51,714 nucleotides of DNA from contig NZ_LMCY01000003.1 in NCBI RefSeq assembly GCF_001425685.1, forward strand, positions 151,835 to 203,548. Direction: 5' to 3'. Source of the DNA: Massilia sp. Root335 (GTDB taxonomy: Bacteria; Pseudomonadota; Gammaproteobacteria; Burkholderiales; Burkholderiaceae_D). The translations under genes and the position numbers were made by a program. Below the pieces are notes generated by a model. It was not told where the DNA came from and ran no database searches. It was given only the letters and a program-made list of their open reading frames with translations. Below, piece by piece: positions 16,368-24,912 of this stretch; the first letter of the stretch is position 1; each line of letters begins with the position of its first letter.

Positions 16368-16787
16368 CTAGTCCGCGGGCAGCATCGCGCGCAACTGCGC
16401 CGGCAGCGGCACCGATTTCTCGGCCGCGAAATCGATCCACACGACCTTGCCGCCGCCCTCCGCCGCCACCACGTCGGCATTGCCGTGCCCGTCGACCATG
16501 CGGATCTCGTGCGTCACCTCGAAGCTGGACCGGCCGGGCGGACCGGCGAACGTCCGGATCTCGATCTCGCCCGGGTACTTCAGCTGCTTGATGAAGGTGC
16601 AGTAGGCGGTGACGAGCACCGGGCCTTCGTGCTGGACGTCGAGGCCGCCCGCCGCCTGTTCGAGGAAGGCGATGCGCCCGCTCTCCATGTACCGGAAATA
16701 CACCGTGTTGTTCACGTGTCCGAATGCATCCATGTCACCCCAGCGGATGGCCTGGCGCATGGCGTGAACCTGCTTCTTGTCGCTCAT
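16368..16787 (-). CDS. Acyl-CoA thioesterase (4HBT hotdog family)
   Basis: A 139-residue single hotdog-fold enzyme. The N-terminal motif WGDMDAFGHVNNTVYFRYM carries the catalytic aspartate (D20) and the HVNN loop of 4-hydroxybenzoyl-CoA/YbgC-type thioesterases. The remaining strands (YCTFIKQLKYPGEIEIRTFA, KVVWIDF) fit the fold. Substrate is some acyl-CoA; the exact chain cannot be told. It is the last gene of a three-gene minus-strand operon with a hydrolase and an SDR, 42 bp after the hydrolase stop. Such sets often serve fatty-acid or aromatic acyl-CoA breakdown, and ETF-QO is divergent on the other side. Confidence 0.85.
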   Translation of the reverse strand: MSDKKQVHAMRQAIRWGDMDAFGHVNNTVYFRYMESGRIAFLEQAAGGLDVQHEGPVLVTAYCTFIKQLKYPGEIEIRTFAGPPGRSSFEVTHEIRMVDGHGNADVVAAEGGGKVVWIDFAAEKSVPLPAQLRAMLPAD

Positions 16788-16829
16788 TATTGCGTCTGTG
16801 TCGTTGCCAAAAGGCGCAATGATACGGTG

Positions 16830-17600
16830 TCAGGCGCCGGAACGGCAGTCCCCGTCGTAGAGGATGGCCTCGACGATGCGGCAGAATGTCGCCGGATCTT
16901 CCAGCATCATCATGTGCCCCGCCCTGGGCTGGACGCACACGCGGCGTGCCTGCGACAGCACCCAGTCGGGCACGTCCCAGCCGGCGGCCGACTGTTCGCC
17001 GCCGACGAGGTACAAAGGCGTGGCGCGCGCCAGCACGCGGCCGACGCAGCCCAGGTAATCCGGCGCGCCCGTCGTGTCGAGCACGGACTGCGCCATCTTC
17101 TGCACCGTCGTGTACGGTTGATTGGCGAGGATCTCGCGCGCCCACGCGACGCGCTCGTCGCTCGCCTCGATGCCGCTTTTTTCCAGCCAGGCGGCCGGCG
17201 CCCCTTCCATCGCGCCATATTCGGCCGCCCAATCGGCGTCCGCCAGCGCGGCGATGCGGCCCGTCCAGAACGCATCCTTCAGCGTGAAGTTGCCCTCCAC
17301 GCTGATCAGGCCGAGCACGCGATCGGGCACCATGTCCGCCAGCAGCATCGCAATGGCGCCGCCCACGCTGTGGCCCAGCACCCAGGCGGGGCCGCCGGCA
17401 TCGTCGCGCAGGAAGCGCGCGAGCGTTGCCGCCTGATCGGGTAATGCGAGACCGGTGTCGTCGCTGCGGCGCCGGCCGTAGCCGGCCAGGTCGGGCGCGA
17501 CGACGTCGACGCCGGGCAGGTAGCGCTGCGGCTCGAAATAGCTCAACGAGCCCAGCAGGCCGTGGACCAGCAGCAGCCGCGGCCGCGCACGCGCTGTCAT
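16830..17600 (-). CDS. Alpha/beta-fold hydrolase
   Basis: A 256-residue cytoplasmic hydrolase of the MhpC/BioH-like group. LLLVHGLLGS gives the oxyanion strand (HGLLG 13-17), the nucleophile elbow is GHSVGG (Ser78), and the catalytic His is in AGHMMMLEDP near residue 230, where the MMMLEDP tail is a family hallmark. No substrate can be assigned. It lies between the SDR gene (18 bp upstream) and the thioesterase gene, all on the minus strand and likely one transcript. It is distinct from the hydrolase at 5065-5943, with little similarity outside the catalytic motifs. Confidence 0.82.
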   Translation of the reverse strand: MTARARPRLLLVHGLLGSLSYFEPQRYLPGVDVVAPDLAGYGRRRSDDTGLALPDQAATLARFLRDDAGGPAWVLGHSVGGAIAMLLADMVPDRVLGLISVEGNFTLKDAFWTGRIAALADADWAAEYGAMEGAPAAWLEKSGIEASDERVAWAREILANQPYTTVQKMAQSVLDTTGAPDYLGCVGRVLARATPLYLVGGEQSAAGWDVPDWVLSQARRVCVQPRAGHMMMLEDPATFCRIVEAILYDGDCRSGA

Positions 17601-17618
17601 CGCGCTGTCATCGCAACG

Positions 17619-18395
17619 TTATTGCGCCGTCATGCCATCGTCGGCCGTGATGATGGCGCCGTTGATGAAATGGGCTTCCTCGGCCGCGAGCAGCAGCAGC
17701 AGGCCGTCGAGGTCTTCCGGCTTGCCGGTGCGGCGGCGCGGCAGCATCTCGATCAGCTTTTTCCCCTGCTCCGTGTCGAAATAATCCTCGTTCATCTCGG
17801 TGGCGATATAGCCCGGGCAGATGGCGTTCACGTTGATGCCGTAGCGGCCCCATTCGACGGCCATCGCCTTCGTCATCTGCACGACGCCGGCCTTGCTCAT
17901 GCAGTACACGCCGATCTGCGGCAGCACGCGCAGCCCGGCGACGGACGCGATGTTGACGATGCGGTGCTGCTTCTTCGGGTCGCCCTTGGCGCGCTGGATC
18001 ATGCGCTTGGCCGTCTGCTGGGCCATGAAGAAGGCGCCGCGCAGATTCGTGTCCATCACGTAGCCGTAGTCTTCCTCGCTGACGTCGAGCAGGCGCTGCG
18101 TCGTCGACACGCCGGAGTTGTTGACGAGGATGTCGATCGGCCCCGCTTCCGTCTCGGCGTGGGCGATCGCGGCCTTGATGCTGGCCAGGTCCGTCACGTC
18201 CAGCGCCACGACGTGGGCCGCGCCGCCGTCCGCCTCGATCTCCGCGCGCAACTCCTTCAGGCGTTCGATGCGGCGCGACGCCAGCACGACCTGGGCACCG
18301 GCACCGGCGAGGGCCTTGGCGAACCGCGCGCCCAGTCCGCTGGATGCGCCCGTGACCATCGCGATTTTTCCTTCGAAATTGACTTCAATCCCCAC
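17619..18395 (-). CDS. Short-chain dehydrogenase/reductase
   Basis: A 258-residue classical SDR. The nucleotide motif TGASSGLG lies at about 15-22, with LASRR directly after strand 2, where arginines favour NADP(H). NNSG replaces the usual NNAG, catalytic residues are in NIASVAG and YCMSKAG, and INVNAICPGYIATEMN is the typical C-terminal cofactor loop. The GAPIDILVNNSGVSTTQRLL region and long AKGDPKKQHR insert resemble fabG-like reductases of acyl-CoA pathways. It is first in the operon with a hydrolase and a thioesterase. The substrate is unknown. Confidence 0.85.
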   Translation of the reverse strand: MGIEVNFEGKIAMVTGASSGLGARFAKALAGAGAQVVLASRRIERLKELRAEIEADGGAAHVVALDVTDLASIKAAIAHAETEAGPIDILVNNSGVSTTQRLLDVSEEDYGYVMDTNLRGAFFMAQQTAKRMIQRAKGDPKKQHRIVNIASVAGLRVLPQIGVYCMSKAGVVQMTKAMAVEWGRYGINVNAICPGYIATEMNEDYFDTEQGKKLIEMLPRRRTGKPEDLDGLLLLLAAEEAHFINGAIITADDGMTAQ

Positions 18396-18574
18396 GTTAC
18401 GCCCCCTGTCCCCGAACTAAATTCTGTTGCGAAGTCATAATGATTACACACTTCACCTATTTCACACCGATTAGATTGCCGCGTCTAATAGTTGCCCTAC
18501 AATGGCGCTCGACGTTGCCAACGAGCGCAAAAAAGTGCACACTCGTGCTTAAATTTTTTTAACTACTATAAGAC

Positions 18575-20251
18575 ATGACTCAGCCCAACTCCCTCCTCGA
18601 AGAATACGGCCCCCGCGAAGCAATGGAATACGACGTGGTCATCGTCGGCGGCGGCCCGGCCGGGTTGTCCGCAGCGATCCGCCTGAAGCAGCTGGCTGCC
18701 GAAAAGGGCCAGGACGTGTCGGTCTGCGTGCTGGAAAAAGGCGGAGAACTGGGCGCGCACATCCTGTCGGGCGCCGTGATGGATCCGCGCGCGCTGGACG
18801 AGCTGTTCCCGAACTGGAAGGAGCTGGGCGCACCGCTGAACACGGCCGTCACGGAAGACCGCGTGCTGTTCCTCACCGAGACCAGGTCGTACGCGACGCC
18901 GTCGTTCATGGTGCCGAAAGCGCTGACGAACCACGGCAACTATGTGATCTCGCTGGCCAACGTCGTGCGCTGGCTGGGCCAGCAGGCGGAAGCGCTGGGC
19001 GTCGAGATCTTCCCGGGCTTCCCCGCCGCCGAGATCCTGTACAACGACGACGGCTCCGTGAAGGGCGTCGCGACCGGCAACATGGGCGTCAACCGCCACG
19101 GCCAGCCGACCGACGCATTCCAGCTAGGCATGGAACTGCATGCGAAATACACGCTGTTCGCGGAAGGCTCGCGCGGCCACCTCGGCAAGCAGCTGATGGC
19201 AAAGTACGACCTGAACAAGGGCAAGGACCCGCAGACGTACGGCATCGGCATCAAGGAACTGTGGGAAATCGATCCGGCCAAGCACCAGCCCGGCCTCGTG
19301 ATCCACACGGCCGGCTGGCCGCTGGACAACGACACGTACGGCGGTTCGTTCCTGTACCACCTGGAAAACAACCAGGTCGCGGTCGGCTTCGTCGTCGGCC
19401 TGTCGTACCAGAACCCGTACCTCTCGCCGTACGAGGAATTCCAGCGTTATAAAACGCACCCGGCCATCCGCCACTTCTTCGAAGGCGGCAAGCGCATCTC
19501 GTACGGCGCGCGCGCGATCACTGCCGGCGGCCTGCAGTCGCTGCCGAAGACGGTGTTCCCGGGCGGCGCGCTGATCGGCTGCGACGCGGGCTTCCTCAAC
19601 ACGAGCCGCATCAAGGGCAGCCACGCGGCCATCAAGACGGGCATGCTGGCCGCCGACGCCGCCTATGCCGCGCTCGGCGCAGGCCGCCAGCACGACGAAC
19701 TGGCGAGCTACCCGGCCGCGTTCGAACAGTCGTGGCTGCACGAGGAACTGCACGTCGCGCGCAATTTCAAGCCATGGATGAGCAAGGGCCTGATCACTGG
19801 CACCATCATGGTCGGCATCGACCAGATCGTGTTCAAGGGCAAGGCCCCGTGGACCCTGCACCACAAGCACGCGGACCACGAATGCCTGCGTCCGGCATCG
19901 GACTTCAAGCCCATCGCCTATCCGAAACCGGACGGCAAGCTGACGTTCGACCGCCTGTCGTCCGTGTTCATCTCGAACACGAACCACGCGGAAGACCAGC
20001 CCGTGCACCTGACGCTGAAGAATCCGAATATCCCCGTCGAGGTCAACCTGGCCAAGTTCGCGGGTCCGGAACAGCGCTACTGCCCGGCCGGCGTGTACGA
20101 GTTCGTGAAGACGGACGAGGGCCGTGACCGCCTGCAGATCAACGCGCAGAACTGCGTGCACTGCAAGACGTGCGACATCAAGGACCCGACGCAGAACATC
20201 GTTTGGGTCACGCCGGAGGGCGGCGGCGGGCCGAACTACCCGAACATGTGA
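18575..20251 (+). CDS. Electron transfer flavoprotein-ubiquinone oxidoreductase
   Basis: A 558-residue membrane-associated flavoprotein that passes electrons from ETF (fed by acyl-CoA dehydrogenases) to ubiquinone. FAD-binding VVIVGGGPAGLSAAIRL lies at 21-37; the C-terminal ferredoxin-like part supplies the 4Fe-4S cysteines (YCPAGVY and CVHCKTCDIKDPTQNI). Length matches the bacterial family. The N-terminus EYGPREAMEYDVVIVG is conserved in homologues I know, which supports this start, although no Shine-Dalgarno is visible (ACTACTATAAGAC). The etfAB genes are not in the window. The neighbouring SDR-hydrolase-thioesterase operon is divergent and may share its metabolic context. Confidence 0.93.
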   Translation: MTQPNSLLEEYGPREAMEYDVVIVGGGPAGLSAAIRLKQLAAEKGQDVSVCVLEKGGELGAHILSGAVMDPRALDELFPNWKELGAPLNTAVTEDRVLFLTETRSYATPSFMVPKALTNHGNYVISLANVVRWLGQQAEALGVEIFPGFPAAEILYNDDGSVKGVATGNMGVNRHGQPTDAFQLGMELHAKYTLFAEGSRGHLGKQLMAKYDLNKGKDPQTYGIGIKELWEIDPAKHQPGLVIHTAGWPLDNDTYGGSFLYHLENNQVAVGFVVGLSYQNPYLSPYEEFQRYKTHPAIRHFFEGGKRISYGARAITAGGLQSLPKTVFPGGALIGCDAGFLNTSRIKGSHAAIKTGMLAADAAYAALGAGRQHDELASYPAAFEQSWLHEELHVARNFKPWMSKGLITGTIMVGIDQIVFKGKAPWTLHHKHADHECLRPASDFKPIAYPKPDGKLTFDRLSSVFISNTNHAEDQPVHLTLKNPNIPVEVNLAKFAGPEQRYCPAGVYEFVKTDEGRDRLQINAQNCVHCKTCDIKDPTQNIVWVTPEGGGGPNYPNM

Positions 20252-20259
20252 TGATCAAG

Positions 20260-20282
20260 ACGGCGGAGCAATCCGCCGTTTT
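20260..20282 (+). terminator. Rho-independent terminator after ETF-QO gene
   Basis: ACGGCGGA-GCAA-TCCGCCGT forms an 8-bp stem with a GCAA loop and a short T-run (to 20282), 8 bp after the stop codon. Confidence 0.85.
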
Positions 20283-20433
20283 CACAGGATAGCCGCCGGT
20301 CCCGATCCGCTCGCGGATCGAGATGCGATTGACGTCGGCATCCGATCGCCGCTTTGGGGCGAGAACTACCGTACACTGAACGCCCTGGCCCGGCCGGCAA
20401 AGGTTGCGGGGCCCCCATCTCGAGCATCGCATC

Positions 20434-20775
20434 ATGACGAAATTTCTTATCTCCTTCCCCGCGAGTGCGATGGATGTGCCTACCGAGGACATGCCGGCCG
20501 TCGGCGATGCGGCGCGTGCAGTGATCCGCGAGGCTAAGGCCGCCGGGGTCTATGTGTTTGGCGGCGGCATCAACGACGAAGTCGAACCGGTCATGGTTGC
20601 GGCGGACGGCCGCTGCACGAGCGAGACCTACCGCCAGACCAGGGAGTTCGATGGGGGCTTTTGTGTGCTCGAGCTTCCGTCCCGGGCGGTTGCCGTTGAA
20701 TGGGCGGCCAGGATCGCTGCGGCCTGCCGCTGTGCACAAGAACTCCGCGAGTTCTACTACGACCCTGAAAGCTGA
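20434..20775 (+). CDS. YCII/DGPF-domain protein
   Basis: A 113-residue protein resembling the YCII-related (DGPF) family of small ferredoxin-like-fold proteins: MTKFLISFPAS strand, helix AARAVIREAKAAGVYVFGGG, then FDGGFCVLELPSRAVAVEWAARI. Family members are dimeric and poorly characterised; some are extracytoplasmic-function sigma-factor companions or dehalogenase-like. I chose the ATG giving MTKFLISF; an in-frame ATG ten codons earlier lacks support. No partner sigma factor is adjacent. Confidence in the family is moderate, and no reaction should be assumed. Confidence 0.7.
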   Translation: MTKFLISFPASAMDVPTEDMPAVGDAARAVIREAKAAGVYVFGGGINDEVEPVMVAADGRCTSETYRQTREFDGGFCVLELPSRAVAVEWAARIAAACRCAQELREFYYDPES

Positions 20776-20851
20776 CCTGGCGCCGGCCCGTTATTCGATA
20801 TGCGGTCCCGATGTTCCTTTTTAGTCCAGTTAAATAACACAAGAGCAGATA

Positions 20852-21118
20852 ATGAAAAAGACCGACCTGGCCAAGAGCGATGCAAAGAAATTGATGAACC
20901 AGATGGGTGCGAAGGGCGCCGCCTTCGGCGCAACGGCCGCCGCCGCGGCGCCTGACCGGCGCCAGCAGCGTGAGCGTGACCGCGCGCTGGGACTGGTGCC
21001 GTTTGCCGTGAAGCTCAACGGCGACCTGGTGAAGCAGTTGCAGGCGCTGAGCAAGGAGCGCGGCGTCGAGTTGGGCGAGTTGGTGACGGCGTTGCTGCAA
21101 AAAGGCCTGGCCGTTTGA
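20852..21118 (+). CDS. Small hypothetical protein with ribbon-helix-helix-like C-terminus
   Basis: An 88-residue basic protein. The N-terminal half is Lys/Ala-rich and probably disordered (KGAAFGATAAAAAPDRRQQ); the C-terminal part, VPFAVKLNGDLVKQLQALSK followed by RGVELGELVTALLQKGL, has the strand-helix-helix look of an Arc/CopG-type DNA-binding fold. It is monocistronic, between the YCII gene and a convergent ABC permease gene. A possible DNA-binding or nucleoid protein; I do not recognise a named family. Confidence 0.6.
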   Translation: MKKTDLAKSDAKKLMNQMGAKGAAFGATAAAAAPDRRQQRERDRALGLVPFAVKLNGDLVKQLQALSKERGVELGELVTALLQKGLAV

Positions 21119-21220
21119 ACGCATGAGGTAAGACTTCGCGAACGGCCGGCAGGACGTCCGGAACCCGCGCGTCCTCTGCCCCGCGCGTACCGTCTCATCA
21201 CCAACGCCTACACCGTCTTT

Positions 21221-21889
21221 TCAGCGATGCGCGCGGTTGAAATGGCGCTCGGCGCGGCGCTGCACGGCCTCGAAGAACAGGCTCAGCAGCCAGTACACGG
21301 CGGCCGCCGCCACGTACAGCGGCAACGGCTTGAACGTCACCGAGATCAGTTCCTTGGTCACGAGCATCAGTTCGCTGACGGTAATGACGGACACGAGCGC
21401 CGTGTCCTTGATCAGGCTGATCAGCGTATTGCTCATCGCCGGCACGGCCATGCGCAGCGCCTGCGGCAGGATCACGAGGGCCAGCGTCTGCGGATAGGTC
21501 AGCCCGAGGCTGAAGCCGGCATTCCACTGCCCCTGTCCGACGCCGAGAATGGCCCCACGCAAGCTCTCGGACAGGTACGCGCCCGCATTCAGCGACAGCG
21601 CCAGGATGCCGGCCGTGACGGGCGTGAATTCGATGCCGATGCCTGGCAGGCCGTAATAGATGACGAACAATTGCACCAGCAGTGGCGTGCCGCGGAACGC
21701 GCTCACGTACAGCGCGGCCGGCCAGCGCAGGGGCGCCCAGGGCGCGACGCGCAGCACGGCCGTGGGAAAGCCCAGCACGAGTCCGCCCACCATCGATGCC
21801 AGCGCGAATGCGAGCGTGGTGCCGGCGCCCTTCGCCATCACGGGCGCCGCTTCGCGCAGCAGCTCGACGAGTTCGGTCAGCGCGGCCAT
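21221..21889 (-). CDS. Amino-acid ABC transporter permease (HisM/GlnP family)
   Basis: A 222-residue inner-membrane permease. About five membrane helices are apparent (18-40, 55-80, 88-110, 150-180, 190-212). The cytoplasmic EAA loop, GFSLGLTYPQTLALVILPQA, and the AFRGTPLLVQLFVIYYGLP segment are hallmarks of polar-amino-acid permeases. It follows the binding-protein gene by 7 bp. No ATPase of the polar amino acid type lies in the window, so the transporter must borrow one encoded elsewhere. Cystine, glutamine or arginine are possible substrates. Confidence 0.88.
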   Translation of the reverse strand: MAALTELVELLREAAPVMAKGAGTTLAFALASMVGGLVLGFPTAVLRVAPWAPLRWPAALYVSAFRGTPLLVQLFVIYYGLPGIGIEFTPVTAGILALSLNAGAYLSESLRGAILGVGQGQWNAGFSLGLTYPQTLALVILPQALRMAVPAMSNTLISLIKDTALVSVITVSELMLVTKELISVTFKPLPLYVAAAAVYWLLSLFFEAVQRRAERHFNRAHR

Positions 21890-21896
21890 GACGCCG

Positions 21897-22709
21897 TCAT
21901 GGCGCGTGGGTCGCGTCGGTGCCGAACCACTTGACCGACACCTGCTTCAGGCTGCCGTCGGCACGTGCCTCGTCCAGGGCCTTGTCGATGGCCGCGTGGA
22001 ATTTCGGATTACCCTTGCGGAAGGCGATGCCCATGCGCTCGACCTGGCCCACGCGCGCGCCGGCGCGGATCGGCAGCTGCGAGTTCTTCAGCAGGTATGC
22101 CACCATCAGGCTGTCGTTGAGGGCGGCGTCGATGCGGCCGAACGCGAGGTCCTGCAGGTTTTCCGGCGCGGCCGGATAACTCTTGACCTCGATGCCCGGC
22201 ACGGCGCGGACCTGCTGCTCGAACACGCTGCCCTGCCCCACGCCGACCGTCCGTCCCTTGAGGTCAGCCAGGCTCTTGTACGTGGCGCCTTCGTTGCGCC
22301 GCACGATCAGCTGCGGCGTGGAATAGGTGTAAGGCTGGGAGAAATCGAACGCCTGCAGGCGCCGCGGCGTGATGCCCACCTGGCTGACGATGACGTCGTA
22401 CTTGCGGGCGCCGAGGCCCGCGAGGATCGCCGCCCATTCGGTCGTGACGAATTCCGGCTTCACGCCCAGCCGGGCGCAGACGAGTTTCGCGACGTCGACG
22501 TCGTAGCCGGCCAACTGGCCCGTCTTCCCATCCTTGAAATTGAATGGCGGATACGTGCCTTCCAGTGCGATGCGGAGCTGGCCGCGCGCCTTGACGGTGT
22601 CGAGCAGGTCGGCCGCGCGGGCCGACGCGGACACGGCCGCGAGACCCAGGGTCAGCGCCGCGGCGGACAGCAGCGCGCGCCGCGTGGTATTCGGGAATCC
22701 AGTGTGCAT
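21897..22709 (-). CDS. Amino-acid ABC transporter substrate-binding protein
   Basis: A 270-residue periplasmic binding protein (SBP_bac_3 family). The signal peptide MHTGFPNTTRRALLSAAAL has a twin-arginine-like TRRALL motif and ends at ARA. The mature start GQLRIALEGTYPPFNFKD and GYDVDVAKLVCARLG are diagnostic. The ligand site arginine is expected near FDFSQPYTYSTPQLIV. It precedes the permease gene by 7 bp. I chose the ATG giving MHTGFPNT; the frame is open 13 codons further up with no signal-peptide character. The ligand is a polar amino acid such as cystine, not resolved by sequence. Confidence 0.88.
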   Translation of the reverse strand: MHTGFPNTTRRALLSAAALTLGLAAVSASARAADLLDTVKARGQLRIALEGTYPPFNFKDGKTGQLAGYDVDVAKLVCARLGVKPEFVTTEWAAILAGLGARKYDVIVSQVGITPRRLQAFDFSQPYTYSTPQLIVRRNEGATYKSLADLKGRTVGVGQGSVFEQQVRAVPGIEVKSYPAAPENLQDLAFGRIDAALNDSLMVAYLLKNSQLPIRAGARVGQVERMGIAFRKGNPKFHAAIDKALDEARADGSLKQVSVKWFGTDATHAP

Positions 22710-22792
22710 CGGCTCAGCTCTTCGTTCGGGACAGTGCTGATTTAACACCGAATCATGACTATGCGCAAAGGAAATATTGTCGTAAATATATG

Positions 22793-23224
22793 CTAAAAGT
22801 TTCTACGAGCGTGTTTGCCGAAATTGTGGCCCGTGACGATCAGCGAGTGCTCGACGAGCGTGGACAGGCCCAGCAGCAACTGCACGAGCTTGTCGTCCGG
22901 CAGCACCCAGATGGTCCCGGCGGGCTGTTCGGCGCCCGTCGCGGCCATGATGAGGGGCGCGATCCAGCCGGCGTCCGGCTCGACGTCGAGGATCACGGCA
23001 TCCGCCGTCGTCTGCATGTAGACGTCGCCGCCGGGCGCGAGGCGGAAACGCACGCCGACGCCCGTTTCCTGCGGCCTGACGAGCTCCTGCATGGTGCGGT
23101 TGTGCTCGTCGATCCACAGCTCGACGTCTTGCGGCGTCTCCAGCGGCGTCCACGGGACGGGGCGGAAACGGGGACGTTCGGCGCTGTCGGCCGCGCGGTC
23201 GTTGGTGTTCTGGTCAGACGTCAT
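22793..23224 (-). CDS. Hypothetical protein
   Basis: A 143-residue soluble protein without signal peptide or membrane segment. The start is acidic and disordered-looking; the middle (RFRLAPGGDVYMQTTADAV) suggests beta strands, and the tail LLLGLSTLVEHSLIVTGHNF suggests helices. I do not recognise a family. No clear ribosome site precedes the ATG. It lies 70 bp downstream of the phosphodiesterase gene on the same strand. Confidence 0.5.
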   Translation of the reverse strand: MTSDQNTNDRAADSAERPRFRPVPWTPLETPQDVELWIDEHNRTMQELVRPQETGVGVRFRLAPGGDVYMQTTADAVILDVEPDAGWIAPLIMAATGAEQPAGTIWVLPDDKLVQLLLGLSTLVEHSLIVTGHNFGKHARRNF

Positions 23225-23294
23225 GGATGGGATCGATCAAGCTTGAGGACGGCGCGTATGCTACGGCATTTCCGGCGCCGCGGCCAGAACGCGC

Positions 23295-23753
23295 TTACGG
23301 GACGAGCGTCACGAGCCGCGCACGGACGGCGTCGCCGTCGATGAAGAGCTCGGCGGCCGCGATCGGCAGCGTGAAGCGGCGGCGCCCGGCGCTGCCCGGA
23401 TTCACGTACAGCACGCCGTCCCGTTCGACGCATGCGGGCCGGTGCGAGTGGCCGGACACGACGACCCGCACGCCGGCCGCGCGCGGGTCGATGGCGAGCA
23501 GCTTGAGGTCGTGGATCGCATACAGCGCCACCGGCCCGAAGTCGACGCGGGCCGTCTCCGGGATCGCATGCGCCCACGGCGCCGTGTCGTTGTTGCCGCG
23601 CACTACCGTCAGCGGCGCGATGGCTGCCAGGCGCTCGAGGATCGCGGGACTGCCGATGTCGCCGCCATGGATGATGTGGTCGGCCCCGTCGATGAAATCG
23701 AGCGCCTCGGGGCGCAGCAGGCCGTGCGTGTCGGAAATGAGGCCGACGCGCAT
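23295..23753 (-). CDS. YfcE/MJ0936-family metallophosphoesterase
   Basis: A 152-residue calcineurin-like phosphoesterase. All metal motifs are present: LISDTHG (D8, H10), HGGDIG (D32), RGNND, and the closing SGHSHRP. Small single-domain enzymes of this group hydrolyse phosphodiesters with Mn2+ or Ni2+; the natural substrate is usually unknown. NPGSAGRRRF is the typical C-terminal strand turn. It begins 4 bp after the DUF378 gene, so the two are cotranscribed. Confidence 0.88.
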   Translation of the reverse strand: MRVGLISDTHGLLRPEALDFIDGADHIIHGGDIGSPAILERLAAIAPLTVVRGNNDTAPWAHAIPETARVDFGPVALYAIHDLKLLAIDPRAAGVRVVVSGHSHRPACVERDGVLYVNPGSAGRRRFTLPIAAAELFIDGDAVRARLVTLVP

Positions 23754-23757
23754 GCGC

Positions 23758-24045
23758 TCAATGCCTGTGGCGACCCATCTTGACCGCGGTATAGATCGAA
23801 TACAGGGCCGCGAGGCCGACGATGACGTACACGACGCGGCTGGCCGGGCTGCCCGGACCGAACAGCGTGGCGACGACGTCGACGTCGAGCAGGCCGACCA
23901 TCGCCCAGTTCAGGCCGCCGATAATCAGGAGCACCATCGCGGTGTAATCGAGCCCGGACAGCGCCGTCGCGCCCTCGCGCACGGCGGCGCGCCGTTCGGG
24001 CAGGTGCCGGCGTTCCATCGTGGGTGCATTCATGGTTGCCATCAT
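23758..24045 (-). CDS. DUF378-family membrane protein
   Basis: A 95-residue protein with a basic, soluble N-terminus (about 1-30) and two membrane helices (about 33-55 and 67-87). The YTAMVLLIIGGLNWAMVGL block is the DUF378 signature. Function is unknown. A strong AAGGAGGA site lies 2 bp before the first ATG and 5 bp before the second, so translation may begin at codon 2. It is the first gene before the metallophosphoesterase. Confidence 0.8.
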   Translation of the reverse strand: MMATMNAPTMERRHLPERRAAVREGATALSGLDYTAMVLLIIGGLNWAMVGLLDVDVVATLFGPGSPASRVVYVIVGLAALYSIYTAVKMGRHRH

Positions 24046-24144
24046 GTCCTCCTTCGTGAAAAGGTTGGTGTGCTCACGATAGCAAAAACGCGGGAATGCG
24101 CGCGCCGCCTATCCGCCCGGGAATCCGGCGGCGCCAGAGCGTGC

Positions 24145-24807
24145 TCAGCCCTTCCAGGTACGGTTGAGGCCGGTGTCCGTATGAATCCAGCCGCCTTTCG
24201 GACCGCCGCGGTAATAGAAACCGACGCCGCCCTTGCGGAAGCTCTTCACGAGTCCGCCCAGCACTTCCTCGGTGAGGCCGGCGATGCGGACGTCGGCCGC
24301 CTTGCCGGACATGTGCAGCGACTGGCGCGCGGCCGGCACGCCCTGCTCGATCAAGCGGTTGTTGGACGCGGGCGTGCGGTAGCCGGACAGGATCTCCAGC
24401 GGCCGGTCGAGGCCGTAACGCGCGACGAACGCCTGCGAGGCCCACAGCGTCTCGATCAGCTTCGGGTCGATGGGAATCGACGCCTTGCCGTTGACGTCGC
24501 GCAACAGATGGCACAATTCCTGGTAGGCCGAGTCGATCACCTCGCCATCCTTCCAGTACATGACGCTGGCGCGTTCGCCGCTGGCCGGACGGACCACGGA
24601 CAGCGTACGCGGCTTGACCCAGAAGTCGATGTCGAGGAGCTGGGCATCGAACAGGTCCGGGGGCGGTTCCAGGTCCGTGCCGGGGGCGTCAAGCTGGTCG
24701 CGGCCGGACGCGGCGCGGGCCGCATGGGCATCGATGGCCGGGACGGCGACGAGTCCCAGTGCGGTCAGGCGCAAGCCTTGGTGAAGAAAATCTCTGCGGG
24801 AAGCCAT
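24145..24807 (-). CDS. Tat-exported DUF882/M15-type peptidoglycan peptidase (YcbK-like)
   Basis: A 220-residue exported protein. The N-terminus MASRRDFLHQGLRL is a clear twin-arginine signal (SRRDFL), ending near DAHAA. The catalytic domain of the LAS superfamily follows: SGYRTPASNNRL, SLHMSGKAADVRI with zinc-binding His and Asp, and GWIHTDTG with the last His. Family members (DUF882) cut peptide bonds in murein or remodel cross-links. It is monocistronic, 60-90 bp from neighbours, and preceded by an AT-rich stretch at 24838-24900 that may hold its promoter. The exact cleavage site is not predictable. Confidence 0.83.
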   Translation of the reverse strand: MASRRDFLHQGLRLTALGLVAVPAIDAHAARAASGRDQLDAPGTDLEPPPDLFDAQLLDIDFWVKPRTLSVVRPASGERASVMYWKDGEVIDSAYQELCHLLRDVNGKASIPIDPKLIETLWASQAFVARYGLDRPLEILSGYRTPASNNRLIEQGVPAARQSLHMSGKAADVRIAGLTEEVLGGLVKSFRKGGVGFYYRGGPKGGWIHTDTGLNRTWKG

Positions 24808-24912
24808 AACGAACTCATCATTGCAACCCGCCTACTATAGCGCAAGCGCACGCGGGAAAAAAGATGAGTTCACGTTATGTAATGTTAAACAACGATCGAA
24901 GCATGACGCAGC

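Noticed and set aside
16368..18395. A dedicated aromatic-degradation operon (thioesterase, hydrolase, SDR)
   Set aside because: No ring-cleaving or CoA-ligase gene is present; the three families are too general to name a pathway.
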